Part shown: positions 1 to 8,119 of the stretch, piece by piece
Layout: every line of letters begins with the position of its first letter
Position numbering within the stretch: the stretch's first letter is position 1
Assembly: GCF_003855495.1 (NCBI RefSeq)
Contig: NZ_CP034086.1
Location: forward strand, 2,331,501-2,395,500
Direction: 5' to 3'
Length of the DNA: 64,000 nucleotides
Origin: Methylocystis rosea
GTDB lineage: Bacteria > Pseudomonadota > Alphaproteobacteria > Rhizobiales > Beijerinckiaceae
The notes under the pieces: model-generated
Database searches by the model: none
What the model saw: the letters and a program-made list of their open reading frames with translations, nothing else
What the model was told of the DNA's origin: nothing
Translations under genes and position numbers: made by a program

Positions 1-142
1 ATGCGATACGATTTTTTGGCGCCGCGGCGGAATGGCGTCGCCGCTCAAGTCTGTGACAAGATGAGCAATCGGCGTCTCGTGGCCCGACGCAGTCTTTGTG
101 CGCGAGCGGGCTAGAAATGATGATTAAATCGGACTTCGCCCC

Positions 143-694
143 ATGACGAAGAGCGGACAGGCAAGATTCTCCCGTCGAAAAGGCGATTTCTGGACGACGC
201 TCAACCGGCATGTGCGCCTGCTGTCGCTTGCTGGGGCGATCCTGTCAGTCGGCGCGACGCCTCAACCCGCCGCAGCGTACCGAACTGTCTTTAACTCCCC
301 AGGTCCCAATCAACAACTGAGCGCTGCTCCGGCGATGGTGCTCACCGGCCCGTCGCGCCCGCCGCCAGAGCCGCAGCGCCCGCCGATCATTCTGGCGCAT
401 GCGATCGTTGTCCGCACCTCCCCCGCGCAAGGCGGCGTCGGCGCTGAAGACATCGGAAAAGTGGAAGTGTGGTACGACGCCGGCATTCGCGACGCCTTCG
501 CCGCATTGGCGGTTGTGAGCGCATCGGGCGAAAGGGTCGACAAGCGCGACGCGGCGATTGATAGCGCCGATCCGAGCCATGTGTCGGTGAGCGTGAATCG
601 GTTGAATCCCGGCAAATACACTGTGCGCTACCGGGCGCTTTCGGCTGACGGCCATCTCGTCAGCGGCGCTTGGGAGTTCGAGGTGCGTCCGTAG
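143..694 (+). CDS. CopC-domain periplasmic copper-binding protein
   Basis: 183 residues. An N-terminal hydrophobic segment (about residues 24-45, ending QPAAA) looks like a signal peptide. Next comes a proline-rich stretch (about 46-82), then a CopC-like beta domain (86-183) that begins at His86 and contains the closing SADGH motif (Asp169, His171). CopC proteins bind Cu(II) in the periplasm through the mature N-terminal His and a D-x-H pair. Here the His is about 40 residues downstream of the predicted cleavage site, so the usual N-terminal copper brace would need extra processing. The next gene starts 3 bases downstream, suggesting an operon. No copD is visible. Family call is good; metal binding is inferred. 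Confidence 0.75.
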   Translation: MTKSGQARFSRRKGDFWTTLNRHVRLLSLAGAILSVGATPQPAAAYRTVFNSPGPNQQLSAAPAMVLTGPSRPPPEPQRPPIILAHAIVVRTSPAQGGVGAEDIGKVEVWYDAGIRDAFAALAVVSASGERVDKRDAAIDSADPSHVSVSVNRLNPGKYTVRYRALSADGHLVSGAWEFEVRP

Positions 695-697
695 AGG

Positions 698-1303
698 ATG
701 TCGCAACGCGCAAAGGACAAGGAACAACAAACGATGCGTCCGACTGTTCGCCTGAACTTGTTGCTATTCGCGGGCATCGTTCTGATCGCCGGCGTCAATA
801 TCGCGATGTTTTCCTACTCATTCTGGGGTCCGGCTTTCAACCAGCGTTTGAATGATTTCTGGAAGGCGCGTGTCCTTCAGCCTGCCGTGAAGGCGGGCGA
901 TCGCACCATATCGGAATGTCTAGGGGTGAGCGACTTCTACTCCGTGCATCTCACGACCTACTTCCTGCCGGATTCCGAAGAGAGCGCCGGAGGGCCTACC
1001 AACGATTTGAGCAAGTATTACGAGTTCTGCGATCGCGTGCCCGGAACGGGCAAGGTCATTTTTTCCGTCACGCTCATGGAAAAGGAAGCGAGAAACGAAT
1101 CCGTCGCGCTTTCCTTCTATCAATATGATGCTGAAGGGGGCCTTAAACAGATCAACGCATTGCCATCTCATACGCATTCAAGCGGCTTTGTAACTTTGGA
1201 CGCAACGGTCGCTCACAAGGGAAAATATCTCCTCAAGCTTGCGTTCGGCGAGGCGAAGAACGCAGAGGACACGATCGAAATGCCTATCTTCGTGGGGCGA
1301 TGA
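698..1303 (+). CDS. Hypothetical membrane-anchored periplasmic protein
   Basis: 201 residues from the first ATG; an internal ATG at 734 (MRPTVRLNLL) gives 189 residues and puts a single transmembrane helix right at the N-terminus. The rest looks like a soluble beta-rich periplasmic domain with two cysteines (SECLG, YEFCDR) that could pair. I do not recognise the family. It follows the CopC-domain gene with almost no gap, so co-expression and a role in the same periplasmic copper or redox process are plausible but unproven. Downstream it faces the PepSY-TM gene tail to tail. Confidence 0.65.
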   Translation: MSQRAKDKEQQTMRPTVRLNLLLFAGIVLIAGVNIAMFSYSFWGPAFNQRLNDFWKARVLQPAVKAGDRTISECLGVSDFYSVHLTTYFLPDSEESAGGPTNDLSKYYEFCDRVPGTGKVIFSVTLMEKEARNESVALSFYQYDAEGGLKQINALPSHTHSSGFVTLDATVAHKGKYLLKLAFGEAKNAEDTIEMPIFVGR

Positions 1304-1335
1304 CCCGCAAATTCGGAACGAACAGAACGGATTTG

Positions 1336-2577
1336 TCAGCCTGTCGCGCGCCTTCGCGCACGGCGCTTTTGTCGCCATCGCAAAAAGCCCGTGACGTAAA
1401 GGACAAAGGGCGTCAGCCCGACCACCAGAACGATCGATCGGCCGATCGCGCCGAAAGCCTCGCCGGTATGCAGCGGGAAGAGCCATTCGAGGAGCCTCTC
1501 CCCTGCGGTGAACGCATTGCGATCTTGCACATACAGAACTTGTCCGCTGTACTGATCGACGCCGACATTCCGAAACGTTGTGGTTCTGTTGGGCTCGTCT
1601 CTCGACTGCTTGCCGACGACATAGACGCCGCTTGGCGTGCTCGGCAGGAGAATCCAGTGAAGTCTTCCATCGGAGAAGATTTTATCGGCGATTGCAACGG
1701 CTTCGTCGACGCCGATCGGCGGCCGGCCTGGAATTGGCGTCGATTTTCCATAATCCGGATCTGCGCGCACCTGTGAAAAAAGCCCAGCCACGGAACGCGT
1801 CGCCGGTTTGAAAATCATGGCGACTCCGGTGAACAGCGTAACCAACAAGAAAACGCTGACGTAAGCGCCGACGCTTCTATGCGCGTCGTAAACGACTCTC
1901 TCTGGGCTTGCTCCCCATTTGATTTTAAGACCCCGCCGCCAATCGCCATTGCGCGGCCACCACAGATAAAGACCGACAAGGATAGAGATAAGAATAAGTA
2001 TGGCTATCGAACCGAGTACATAGGCGTTGTTGAATCCAAGCAGCAGGGTCCAATGAAAGGCCATGATGATTGGGACAAGGGGCTGTGACAGCGTCTTGTC
2101 TCCATGCAGATGGAGGCGCTGGCCTTTGACTTTCGCGGTGTAAGGATCGACGAACATCTCGTAGACATCGGTGTCGAGGTCGTCGGTCTCGACCATGTAT
2201 GTGATCGCCGCCGCCGATGCGGAATGGCGCGGCATTGTGACTCTCTCGGCCTTGCCCTCGGCGGGCATCGCCGTGATAGCGGCTGCGAGAATTTCATTGA
2301 GCGGGCGGGAAACGGGCGGCGCCGGGATTTCAACGCGCATGATTGAAGCGTTCAGCCATTCGTCGATGTCCTCGCGAAAGGCGAGAATGCTGCCGCTGAG
2401 CCCGACAAAAACGAACACCGCCCCGGCGAAAAGCCCAATCGTTCGATGAATCTGAAGGAAGACCTGGCGAGTGAATTCGCGTCGACGCAGGACGCGCGAC
2501 GGCGACGCGACTTCCTTTCCAACGTCGGTTTCGACCGTCCTATCGGACATTGCAAAAGACTCGGTCCAGAGGCTCAT
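1336..2577 (-). CDS. PepSY-associated transmembrane (PepSY_TM) protein
   Basis: About 413 residues. The layout is typical of the PepSY_TM family: a first helix after RQVFLQIHRTIGLFAG, a periplasmic PepSY-like domain, a pair of helices with HWTLLLG and YLWWPR, another helix after VYDAHRSVGAY, a second PepSY-like domain, and a last helix ending in a basic tail (RRRARRRATG). Paired histidines in or near helices (IHRTIG, FHWTLL, DAHRSVG) suggest haem or metal contact. Relatives are inner-membrane proteins often linked to siderophore or copper uptake and to ferric/cupric reduction. The start is uncertain: GTG at 2583, ATG at 2577 and ATG at 2550 are in frame. Placement next to copC supports a metal role by inference. 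Confidence 0.8.
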   Translation of the reverse strand: MSLWTESFAMSDRTVETDVGKEVASPSRVLRRREFTRQVFLQIHRTIGLFAGAVFVFVGLSGSILAFREDIDEWLNASIMRVEIPAPPVSRPLNEILAAAITAMPAEGKAERVTMPRHSASAAAITYMVETDDLDTDVYEMFVDPYTAKVKGQRLHLHGDKTLSQPLVPIIMAFHWTLLLGFNNAYVLGSIAILILISILVGLYLWWPRNGDWRRGLKIKWGASPERVVYDAHRSVGAYVSVFLLVTLFTGVAMIFKPATRSVAGLFSQVRADPDYGKSTPIPGRPPIGVDEAVAIADKIFSDGRLHWILLPSTPSGVYVVGKQSRDEPNRTTTFRNVGVDQYSGQVLYVQDRNAFTAGERLLEWLFPLHTGEAFGAIGRSIVLVVGLTPFVLYVTGFLRWRQKRRARRRATG

Positions 2578-2924
2578 TCGCACTCAGATCGCGTTTGATC
2601 GGACCGATTTCGGGCAATCTTGTCAACAAAATCGGCTCCCGGGCTCGCTGCGACAAGGCGCGATCGACTTCCCGGCGGACGATCCGCCCTCGAACGCCCT
2701 GGTCACGTCCTCTTCTATAGGCGAACGACCAGATTCCGCTACGCGTGGAAGAGCACAGTCTTTCAAAGCATCCTGACGCGTATACGGAGAGCGGCTGTGT
2801 GGGCGCCCTTCTCATCGCTCCAATACTGTCGCCAAGTCGTTGGGGCATTTTTTGCTTTACCACCCGCGACTGGTAAACCATGGTGGCAACTTGGTGCGAT
2901 GCGGACAGAGATGAGACGAAAAAA
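2578..2924. other. Intergenic region between PepSY-TM gene and bufferin gene
   Basis: The two flanking genes are divergent, so promoters for both should lie here. Antisense open frames occur but have no recognisable protein features. No clear hairpin, operator or RNA gene was seen. Confidence 0.4.
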
Positions 2925-3182
2925 ATGAAAACAGATGGAAGCAAGGGAGCGACGCTCGCGGTCGCTGCCATTTCTATTATCCTGGCCGGCGCGGCGCCGC
3001 CCGCGATGGCGGCCTCGACCGGCAAAGTGCATTGTCTCGGCGCCAATAGCTGTAAAGGCAAGGCCGACTGTCACTCACCCAAAAATGGGTGCAAGGGTAT
3101 GAATTCTTGCAAGGGCCAGGGCTGGGTCTTCAAGGACTCCGTCGCCGCTTGCGAAGAGGCCGGCGGTAAGGCTCTCGACTGA
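2925..3182 (+). CDS. BufA2-type bufferin (periplasmic copper-binding peptide)
   Basis: 85 residues. The chosen ATG (MKTDGSKG) follows a purine-rich stretch and gives a standard signal peptide ending near PAMAAS. The mature part has the cysteine pattern of DUF2282/BufA2 proteins: VHCLGANSCKGKADC, then GCKGMNSCKGQGW and a last Cys in VAACEEAGG. Bufferins are small ribosomally made peptides, some post-translationally modified, that protect against or buffer copper. Normally bufA is followed by bufB and bufC, which process it; neither is present in the next several kilobases, so this copy stands alone. Copper-linked genes upstream fit the role. Confidence 0.8.
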   Translation: MKTDGSKGATLAVAAISIILAGAAPPAMAASTGKVHCLGANSCKGKADCHSPKNGCKGMNSCKGQGWVFKDSVAACEEAGGKALD

Positions 3183-3552
3183 CGCGCGTCGCGCTGTCCT
3201 GTCAGCGCGATCTCGCGTCGGCGGACAGTCTAAAATTTTTGACGGATCAAGGCCCACGCGGCGCGCGCGCTCTTGAGCTTGGGCGACCATTTGGCGTGCC
3301 GCCGCGTCCTTGCTGTGCAGCGTGCGTCGCTATCGCTGATAGCTCGGCTCCGACTTTAAATCTCGAGCTTTGCCCGCTCCAATAGCGCGCACCCCCTCTT
3401 TCCTTTTTTAGCGCTTCCAGACTGCCGCGTGGGCCACGCGGGCGTTCACGCTCAAGGCGAAGGTTTGGGCGTTCGCTGATTGATCTTGCCGGCGCCAAAT
3501 GGCCGCTAATTAGGATCTTATCTTTTGGGGGCGTTGAAGTTGGGAGACGAAC
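3183..3552. other. Intergenic region after the bufferin gene
   Basis: A short hairpin (GCGCTG / CAGCGC, 3191-3208) sits just after the bufferin stop but lacks an adjacent T-run, so it is at best a weak terminator. No bufB/bufC or other recognisable gene is seen. A minus-strand open frame here has no supporting features. Confidence 0.4.
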
Positions 3553-4230
3553 ATGTCGATAACGGTCGGTGACTTGGCTTTCCCCGCGCGCGCTAGGCAG
3601 GGCGGCTTGAGCAATGATGTTGGCGGCGTTGCAACCGTCATCCTCGCTATTCTTGGACTCATCGGTTTCTACGCGCCGATTATGGCCGTGATCGCGACAA
3701 TTCTGTTCGGCGTCACGCTGTTGATCCAGGGCAACGGCATGATGTCTGGTTATGCCAGATTTTCTGTTCCACTCGGCGCCAACTCTCCGATTAAAGGTTT
3801 CAACGTCAGCAGCCGTTCGGCGCTTGTTCTGTTTGGCGCGGGCGGCATCGCTCTAGGCGTGCTTTCTCTGCTGGACTTCAACGCCGCGCTGCTGACGCCA
3901 ATCGCGTCGATTGTGTTCGGGAGCGCGCTTGTCTTGAGCAGCGTCTCTGTGTGGCGTCTCAATGCCGTCAGACGCGCGTCAGCCAAGGGCGAGGAGTCTT
4001 CGGGAGACATTCTCGCAAACCAAATGCTTTTTGATTCCGCCGGCATTCAGATCTTTGGCGGCTTCGCCGCAGTTGTGCTCGGCGTTCTTGCCGTGTCCGG
4101 CGCAAGGAACGACCTCACGTTCAACCTCGTGGCGCTGCTCATTCTCGGTTCTGCGCTCGTTCTCAAGGGGGGCAGCCTGAACGCCATTCTTCTCAGCTTT
4201 ATGCACTCAACTTCGCGACGTGCATATTGA
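3553..4230 (+). CDS. Multi-pass membrane protein, first of a tandem pair
   Basis: 225 residues, mostly hydrophobic, with about six transmembrane segments in three hairpins and glycine-rich turns (FGVTLLIQG, GIALGVLSLL, GVLAVSG). The start ATG follows a GGGAG-type ribosome-binding site. The repeated hydrophobic pairs resemble the DUF308/HdeD acid-resistance class, but I cannot assign it to that family. It is clearly paralogous to the next gene over its full length (for example IATILFG vs IATIVFG, and NLVALLILG vs NLVALLALG). Function unknown. Confidence 0.7.
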   Translation: MSITVGDLAFPARARQGGLSNDVGGVATVILAILGLIGFYAPIMAVIATILFGVTLLIQGNGMMSGYARFSVPLGANSPIKGFNVSSRSALVLFGAGGIALGVLSLLDFNAALLTPIASIVFGSALVLSSVSVWRLNAVRRASAKGEESSGDILANQMLFDSAGIQIFGGFAAVVLGVLAVSGARNDLTFNLVALLILGSALVLKGGSLNAILLSFMHSTSRRAY

Positions 4231-4375
4231 ACCAACCTTGCACGCACTGCGGCTTGGCTTGCGGTCTGCGCCGTTCGTTAACGCGACGTCGTTCTTGACT
4301 GCGTGAATCTAACGCTATGTGGAATCGCGCGCGGCTCTTGCTCGTGTGGCATATCGCAAATCTGGAGGCACTGTC

Positions 4376-5053
4376 ATGTCCATTACTTCTCGGGAGTCGG
4401 CATTTCGTGAAACGGCGGCGTATGGGGGCCTGATCGACGCCATCGGCGGTCTGGCCACCGTCGTTATCGCCATCGTTGGATTATCGGGCGTGAATGCGCC
4501 GATGATGGCGTCGATCGCAACGATCGTCTTTGGCGTCGCCTTGTTGGTTCAAGGCGGAACGATGCTGTCGGAATACGCCCAGATTATCTTTCCAGCAGGC
4601 TCGAGAGCCACGAACGTCGAGGGATTCGGCGGCAGCAGCCTGTCCGTCGTCTTCCTCGTCGGCGTGGCCGGCATCGTTCTTGGCGTGCTTTCGCTGCTCG
4701 GCATTGAGCCTGCAACGCTGACGCCGATCGCTGCGATCGCGTTTGGGTCGGCTCTGGTTCTGAGCAGCAACGCCGTGTGGCAACTGCATGTGCTCAGCCA
4801 GGAGTCGCTGAGGAGCAGAGATCAAATGGGCGCCGGCGGCAGCGAAATTCTCGCAAGCGAAATGGCCTTTGGCTCGGCAGGCATTCAGGCGCTCTCGGGT
4901 TTGGCCGTGATCGTGCTGGGGATTCTCGCCATCGCCGGCACGGCGAATGATCTGACGCTCAACCTTGTCGCGTTGCTTGCGCTTGGCGCGACGATCGTGT
5001 TCACGGGCGGTAGCCTGAGCGCCACATTGCTGAGCTTCATGCGCTCGCGCTAA
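4376..5053 (+). CDS. Multi-pass membrane protein, second of a tandem pair
   Basis: 225 residues counted from the ATG preceded by TGGAGG at a good distance; an upstream in-frame ATG at 4319 lacks such a site. Same length, topology and motif order as the preceding gene, so the two arose by tandem duplication and then diverged. About six transmembrane helices and a short polar loop (about 145-160) rich in Ser/Arg. The genes are 145 bases apart, so each may have its own promoter. Function unknown; DUF308/HdeD-like at best. Confidence 0.7.
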   Translation: MSITSRESAFRETAAYGGLIDAIGGLATVVIAIVGLSGVNAPMMASIATIVFGVALLVQGGTMLSEYAQIIFPAGSRATNVEGFGGSSLSVVFLVGVAGIVLGVLSLLGIEPATLTPIAAIAFGSALVLSSNAVWQLHVLSQESLRSRDQMGAGGSEILASEMAFGSAGIQALSGLAVIVLGILAIAGTANDLTLNLVALLALGATIVFTGGSLSATLLSFMRSR

Positions 5054-5439
5054 CAGGTCGCGTGAGTGGCGCTGACGGTGCGAGGATCGCAAACTCGCAT
5101 CGTCTTCTCCTTGGCCGCCGCTGTTTGAAGCGGCGGCTTTCGCCCACGTGCACGTTCTGATTTGTTTTAACCTGTCCTCTCCATTGATGCCGGCAGCCTC
5201 ACAGCGCACCGGCTCCGCCTTGTATTTAGGTGACCCATTCCCCAAATATTAAAGGCTGTTTTCTGCGATATTCGCGGCGCCATCGCGAAATATTACGGCC
5301 GATGCTCTGCGCCGTGCTAACACTGCGTAGCCAATGAACTGGCATCGAGAGCCGTTTGGCGCCAAGTCGCCCTATAAGGGCGATCAATATTACATCCTGC
5401 CGCGCCAGCGCACGCAGTCCACTTCGAAGGGATATCTCA
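5054..5439. other. Intergenic region upstream of the FYDLN-protein gene
   Basis: Apart from the hairpin at 5114-5140 I see no gene, tRNA or repeat. The right part should hold the promoter of the FYDLN-type gene. Confidence 0.4.
5114..5140 (+). terminator. Probable terminator hairpin
   Basis: A perfect 9-bp stem (GCCGCCGCT / AGCGGCGGC) with a 6-base loop is followed by a short TTT. It lies about 60 bases after the second membrane-protein gene. The T-run is short, so termination strength is uncertain. Confidence 0.5.
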
Positions 5440-5769
5440 ATGGCCAAAGCTGAACTTGGCGTGAAACGCCGATGCCTAACTTGTGCAACGGCGTTTTACG
5501 ATCTCAACCGCTCGCCGATCGTTTGCCCAAAGTGCGCCGCGGCTTTTCAAGTCGTGGAGGTCTTGCGTTCGGCCGCAAGGCGACCCTATTCGGCAAGTTT
5601 CGCTAGGCCTACGCCAGTCGCTCCGGTCATTGAACCGGTTGTCGATGATGTTCTGTTGTCAACGGCTGATGACGAAGAAGAGTCAACGGCCGATGAGGAA
5701 GAAGACAACGTTGACGAGGTGCTGGAGGAAGTGGACGAAGCAGACGCCGTCGAAACCGCTATCGAATAA
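5440..5769 (+). CDS. TIGR02300-family protein (FYDLN acid-tail protein)
   Basis: 109 residues. The start codon gives the family N-terminus MAKAELGVKR. Residues 9-35 hold two CxxC pairs (CLTC and CPKC) around the diagnostic FYDLN motif, which should form a small zinc ribbon. The C-terminal half is very acidic (runs of D/E from about residue 72 on). The family is nearly confined to alphaproteobacteria and has no proven function. Length and motif order are normal. It is monocistronic here. Confidence 0.9.
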   Translation: MAKAELGVKRRCLTCATAFYDLNRSPIVCPKCAAAFQVVEVLRSAARRPYSASFARPTPVAPVIEPVVDDVLLSTADDEEESTADEEEDNVDEVLEEVDEADAVETAIE

Positions 5770-5790
5770 CGGCCGACGTTTTGGCCCGTT

Positions 5791-5913
5791 TTAATCGAGG
5801 CTGGGATCAATCCCTGCCAACGACAAAGCGAAGACGACGACACACAGGGCGAGCGCGACCGTGACGCCGACAAGCGGCGCGGCAAAGCTGGGGAGTTTTT
5901 TAAGAAAGCGCAT
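5791..5913 (-). CDS. Very small single-helix membrane protein (40 aa)
   Basis: A 40-codon frame read by eye: it begins MRFLKKLPSF, runs through one hydrophobic helix (about residues 11-34) and ends in a short acidic tail. The basic N-terminus, helix and short polar tail are a common plan for tiny inner-membrane proteins. No strong ribosome-binding site is visible. A longer reading in another frame over the same bases has no protein-like character. No family recognised. Confidence 0.45.
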   Translation of the reverse strand: MRFLKKLPSFAAPLVGVTVALALCVVVFALSLAGIDPSLD

Positions 5914-6040
5914 GAACCCTGTTCGCCTGAGAAAGATCGCGATCTAAATGGCGAGCCGTTAAGAGTAGGTTTATTGACCGCTGTCAAGTGGAAAGCGATG
6001 TTCGGCGCCCCCACCGTTGATAATTCACTCTATCAACCCG

Positions 6041-6223
6041 TTATTTGCGCCGTGTCCGACGCCATGAGTTGAAGATCCAGGCGCCGACGAGCAGCACTAA
6101 AAGATAGACGATCGCCGCCTGAGCCACTTCCGGGAGCTGATCCGCGACCGCTGGCCAAAAAAGAAATGCGAGGAGAGTGACGACTCCTGCGACAAGGGCA
6201 GCCAGGAGCGCATCGTAATGCAT
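6041..6223 (-). CDS. Small two-helix membrane protein
   Basis: 60 residues with two hydrophobic helices (about 5-24 and 35-53) and a strongly basic C-terminus (SWRRTRRK), which predicts a cytoplasmic tail. Overlapping frames lack this pattern. No family recognised. It is near other small membrane proteins and the manganese catalase, so a general stress role is possible but only a guess. Confidence 0.55.
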   Translation of the reverse strand: MHYDALLAALVAGVVTLLAFLFWPAVADQLPEVAQAAIVYLLVLLVGAWIFNSWRRTRRK

Positions 6224-6417
6224 CGTCCGCGAAGCCTCCGACCCCTGAACGCCAAGTCCGATGAACGCGACGCGGCCCCGTTTCCCAGCGCCTCAAACAT
6301 AACTGCACTGGCGCTGAAGATCGAGCGCAATCGCCTCTGGACGTCGTGCGTTTCGATCATCGTCGTCGGGGGCCCAAGCCTATGCGCCGCGCGATACTTG
6401 CGGCTCGATGGCCCCGC

Positions 6418-6795
6418 CTACCGCTGACCCTGCGCCTGAGCCGCGCTGTATATATCAAGCAGCCCGATCGCGGCGACGGCGATGACCGCGAGCCCGCTCG
6501 CCAACTGGCGGTTCCGACGGATGCTGTATAGGCCCGGCGCGAGGGTCACCATATCCAGCACATCGCCGGCGACGCGCGCCCAAAGCCACGGCGCTTTCTG
6601 GCGTGCGGCAAGAATGCCGACGCCGCCAAGAAATTCGCGAAGACCATAGGCCTGCACGAGGCTTCCATCGACGCCTACCATACTGCCAACGCGGCGCGGC
6701 GCGAAGAGTTCGGCGAGTCCTAACGCAATCGAAAACCAGCCGAGAAAGTTGGCCAGCTTCGAAGAGCGCGTTTCCTTCATCACCATGGTGGTCAT
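6418..6795 (-). CDS. Small membrane protein, DUF4267 / 'cyclase dehydrase'-like
   Basis: 125 residues from MTTMVMKETR; an upstream in-frame ATG at 6858 would add an unlikely polar extension. Four hydrophobic segments are interrupted by the conserved-looking stretches LREFLGGVGIL and WARVAGDVLDM, which match small membrane proteins often annotated as DUF4267 or 'cyclase dehydrase'. Biochemical role unknown. It sits directly downstream of the manganese catalase on the same strand (about 70 bases), so co-transcription is plausible. Confidence 0.65.
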   Translation of the reverse strand: MTTMVMKETRSSKLANFLGWFSIALGLAELFAPRRVGSMVGVDGSLVQAYGLREFLGGVGILAARQKAPWLWARVAGDVLDMVTLAPGLYSIRRNRQLASGLAVIAVAAIGLLDIYSAAQAQGQR

Positions 6796-6865
6796 TGCAG
6801 ATGCCTCAGCCGTTTGCTGTCGAAGTGTTGGACGCCGGCTGCCGCCGCCGGCGTCCAATCCTTGA

Positions 6866-7765
6866 TCATTCCGCAGGCGAATGTCGCGCTTGGGCGCCGC
6901 CGCTGCTGCCCAGATCCGCCCCCGTCACCGGATCAGAACCGGGATTCGATTTCGTTCGCGCAGCGTAATTGGCGAGGTCCTCGCTTTGTGATGATCCCAG
7001 ATCAACGCTCGCCGCGCCGTCTCCGCCGTCAAGCGGAATGCCTCCGAGCACATCGTCCATGCGCTGCCAATTCTCGCCCGTGTTCCAGGGACCCTTATGA
7101 TCGGTCGGCCCCTGCGATGTGTTCACATAGAGATGCGAGAACTGCGGCATGCTAGGCATCTTGCCGGGCGGGAAGTTGGGTTGAATAGCGTAGAGCGCCT
7201 TCTCGAATGAGATCTGGTGGGCGATCTCACGCGTCATGAGGAAGCCGAGCGCCTCTTTTATGCCGGCGTCGTCGGTGACGTTGATGAGCCGCTCGTACAC
7301 GATCTTGGCGCGCGCTTCCGCGGCGATGTTAGACCGCAGGTCCGCCGTCGGCTCGCCGATCGTGTCGATATACGCAGCGGTCCAGGGAACGCCCGAAGAA
7401 TTGGTCAGGCCCGCGCCCCCGCCATACAAGATCGCCTGCGTGTGGCTATCGCCCCCTTGAGTGACCGAGCGATACAACTCAGCCTCGGACTGCGTCGCCT
7501 CCGCGAGCTGACCCTTGGCGCCCTTGTTCAGCATGGACACGATGCTGCCGATGATCTCAAGATGGCTGAGTTCTTCGGTGGCGATGTCAAAAAGCATGTC
7601 GCGCCGGCCCGGATCGTCTTCGGCGATCGCCTGCGTGAAGTATCGCATCGCCGCCGCGAGTTCTCCTTGTGGACCGCCGAACTGTTCAAGCATCAGACTC
7701 GCGAGGACCGGATTAGGCTCGGATACCCGGACCGTATATTGAAGTTTCTTATTATGCGTGAACAT
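6866..7765 (-). CDS. Manganese catalase
   Basis: 299 residues from MFTHNKKLQ, the usual family N-terminus (an in-frame ATG six codons upstream is less likely). The four-helix ferritin-like core carries the expected di-manganese ligands: Glu in GPQGELAAAMRYF, Glu and His in ATEELSHLE, Glu in EARAKIVYE and His in REIAHQ. These non-haem catalases split hydrogen peroxide in the cytoplasm and are common in stationary-phase and stress regions. The C-terminal 60 residues are Gly/Ser/Asp-rich and look disordered, as in other soil-bacterium members. It lies upstream of a small membrane-protein gene on the same strand. Confidence 0.92.
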   Translation of the reverse strand: MFTHNKKLQYTVRVSEPNPVLASLMLEQFGGPQGELAAAMRYFTQAIAEDDPGRRDMLFDIATEELSHLEIIGSIVSMLNKGAKGQLAEATQSEAELYRSVTQGGDSHTQAILYGGGAGLTNSSGVPWTAAYIDTIGEPTADLRSNIAAEARAKIVYERLINVTDDAGIKEALGFLMTREIAHQISFEKALYAIQPNFPPGKMPSMPQFSHLYVNTSQGPTDHKGPWNTGENWQRMDDVLGGIPLDGGDGAASVDLGSSQSEDLANYAARTKSNPGSDPVTGADLGSSGGAQARHSPAE

Positions 7766-8119
7766 GACTGCTCCTAGGTTCACGGTTCAAGGTCGTGGGA
7801 AGCGTGGCGGCCGCATCGGCCGCCGTCGGTATCAGTGAACTTGCGGAAAGAGACTTCGTTCCTGATTCATTTGGGCGAATGCTTTTTTGCTGAGCGTGCT
7901 TTCACGCCAGACGCGGAAGCAGCGATCGGCCGCACGCTTGAGCTTTCGCAAATTACTCGGAACCACTTCGAGGAATGGAGGGCTCGAGCGTAACGGCCGT
8001 AGCCCGACTTATGCTCGAAGCTTCCATCAAGCTGTGGAACACCGAGCAGGCGCGTTCGTTCTACTCTCGCCTGGGCCGTCGATTGCCGCCCGGAAACCCG
8101 ATCGCGCAGAGAAATCCCG
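7766..8119. other. Intergenic region between divergent catalase and oxidoreductase genes
   Basis: Both neighbours start here, so it should contain two promoters. A 52-codon plus-strand frame from GTG 7835 to TAA 7993 has a plausible composition (FTPDAEAAIGRTLELS) but no good ribosome-binding site; it may be a fragment of a lost gene. Nothing else recognised. Confidence 0.35.

Noticed and set aside
2540..3061. Minus-strand frame covering the PepSY/bufferin intergenic region
   Set aside because: Starts inside the bufferin gene, Arg-rich, no motif; probable chance frame in GC-rich DNA.
3247..3498. Minus-strand frame after the bufferin gene, tested as bufB/bufC remnant
   Set aside because: No similarity to DUF692 or DUF2063 sequence patterns; Arg/Ser/Gly-rich.
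7835..7993. 52-codon plus-strand frame upstream of the FAD-Rieske gene
   Set aside because: Composition is plausible but there is no ribosome-binding site or homologous motif; noted only in the intergenic entry.
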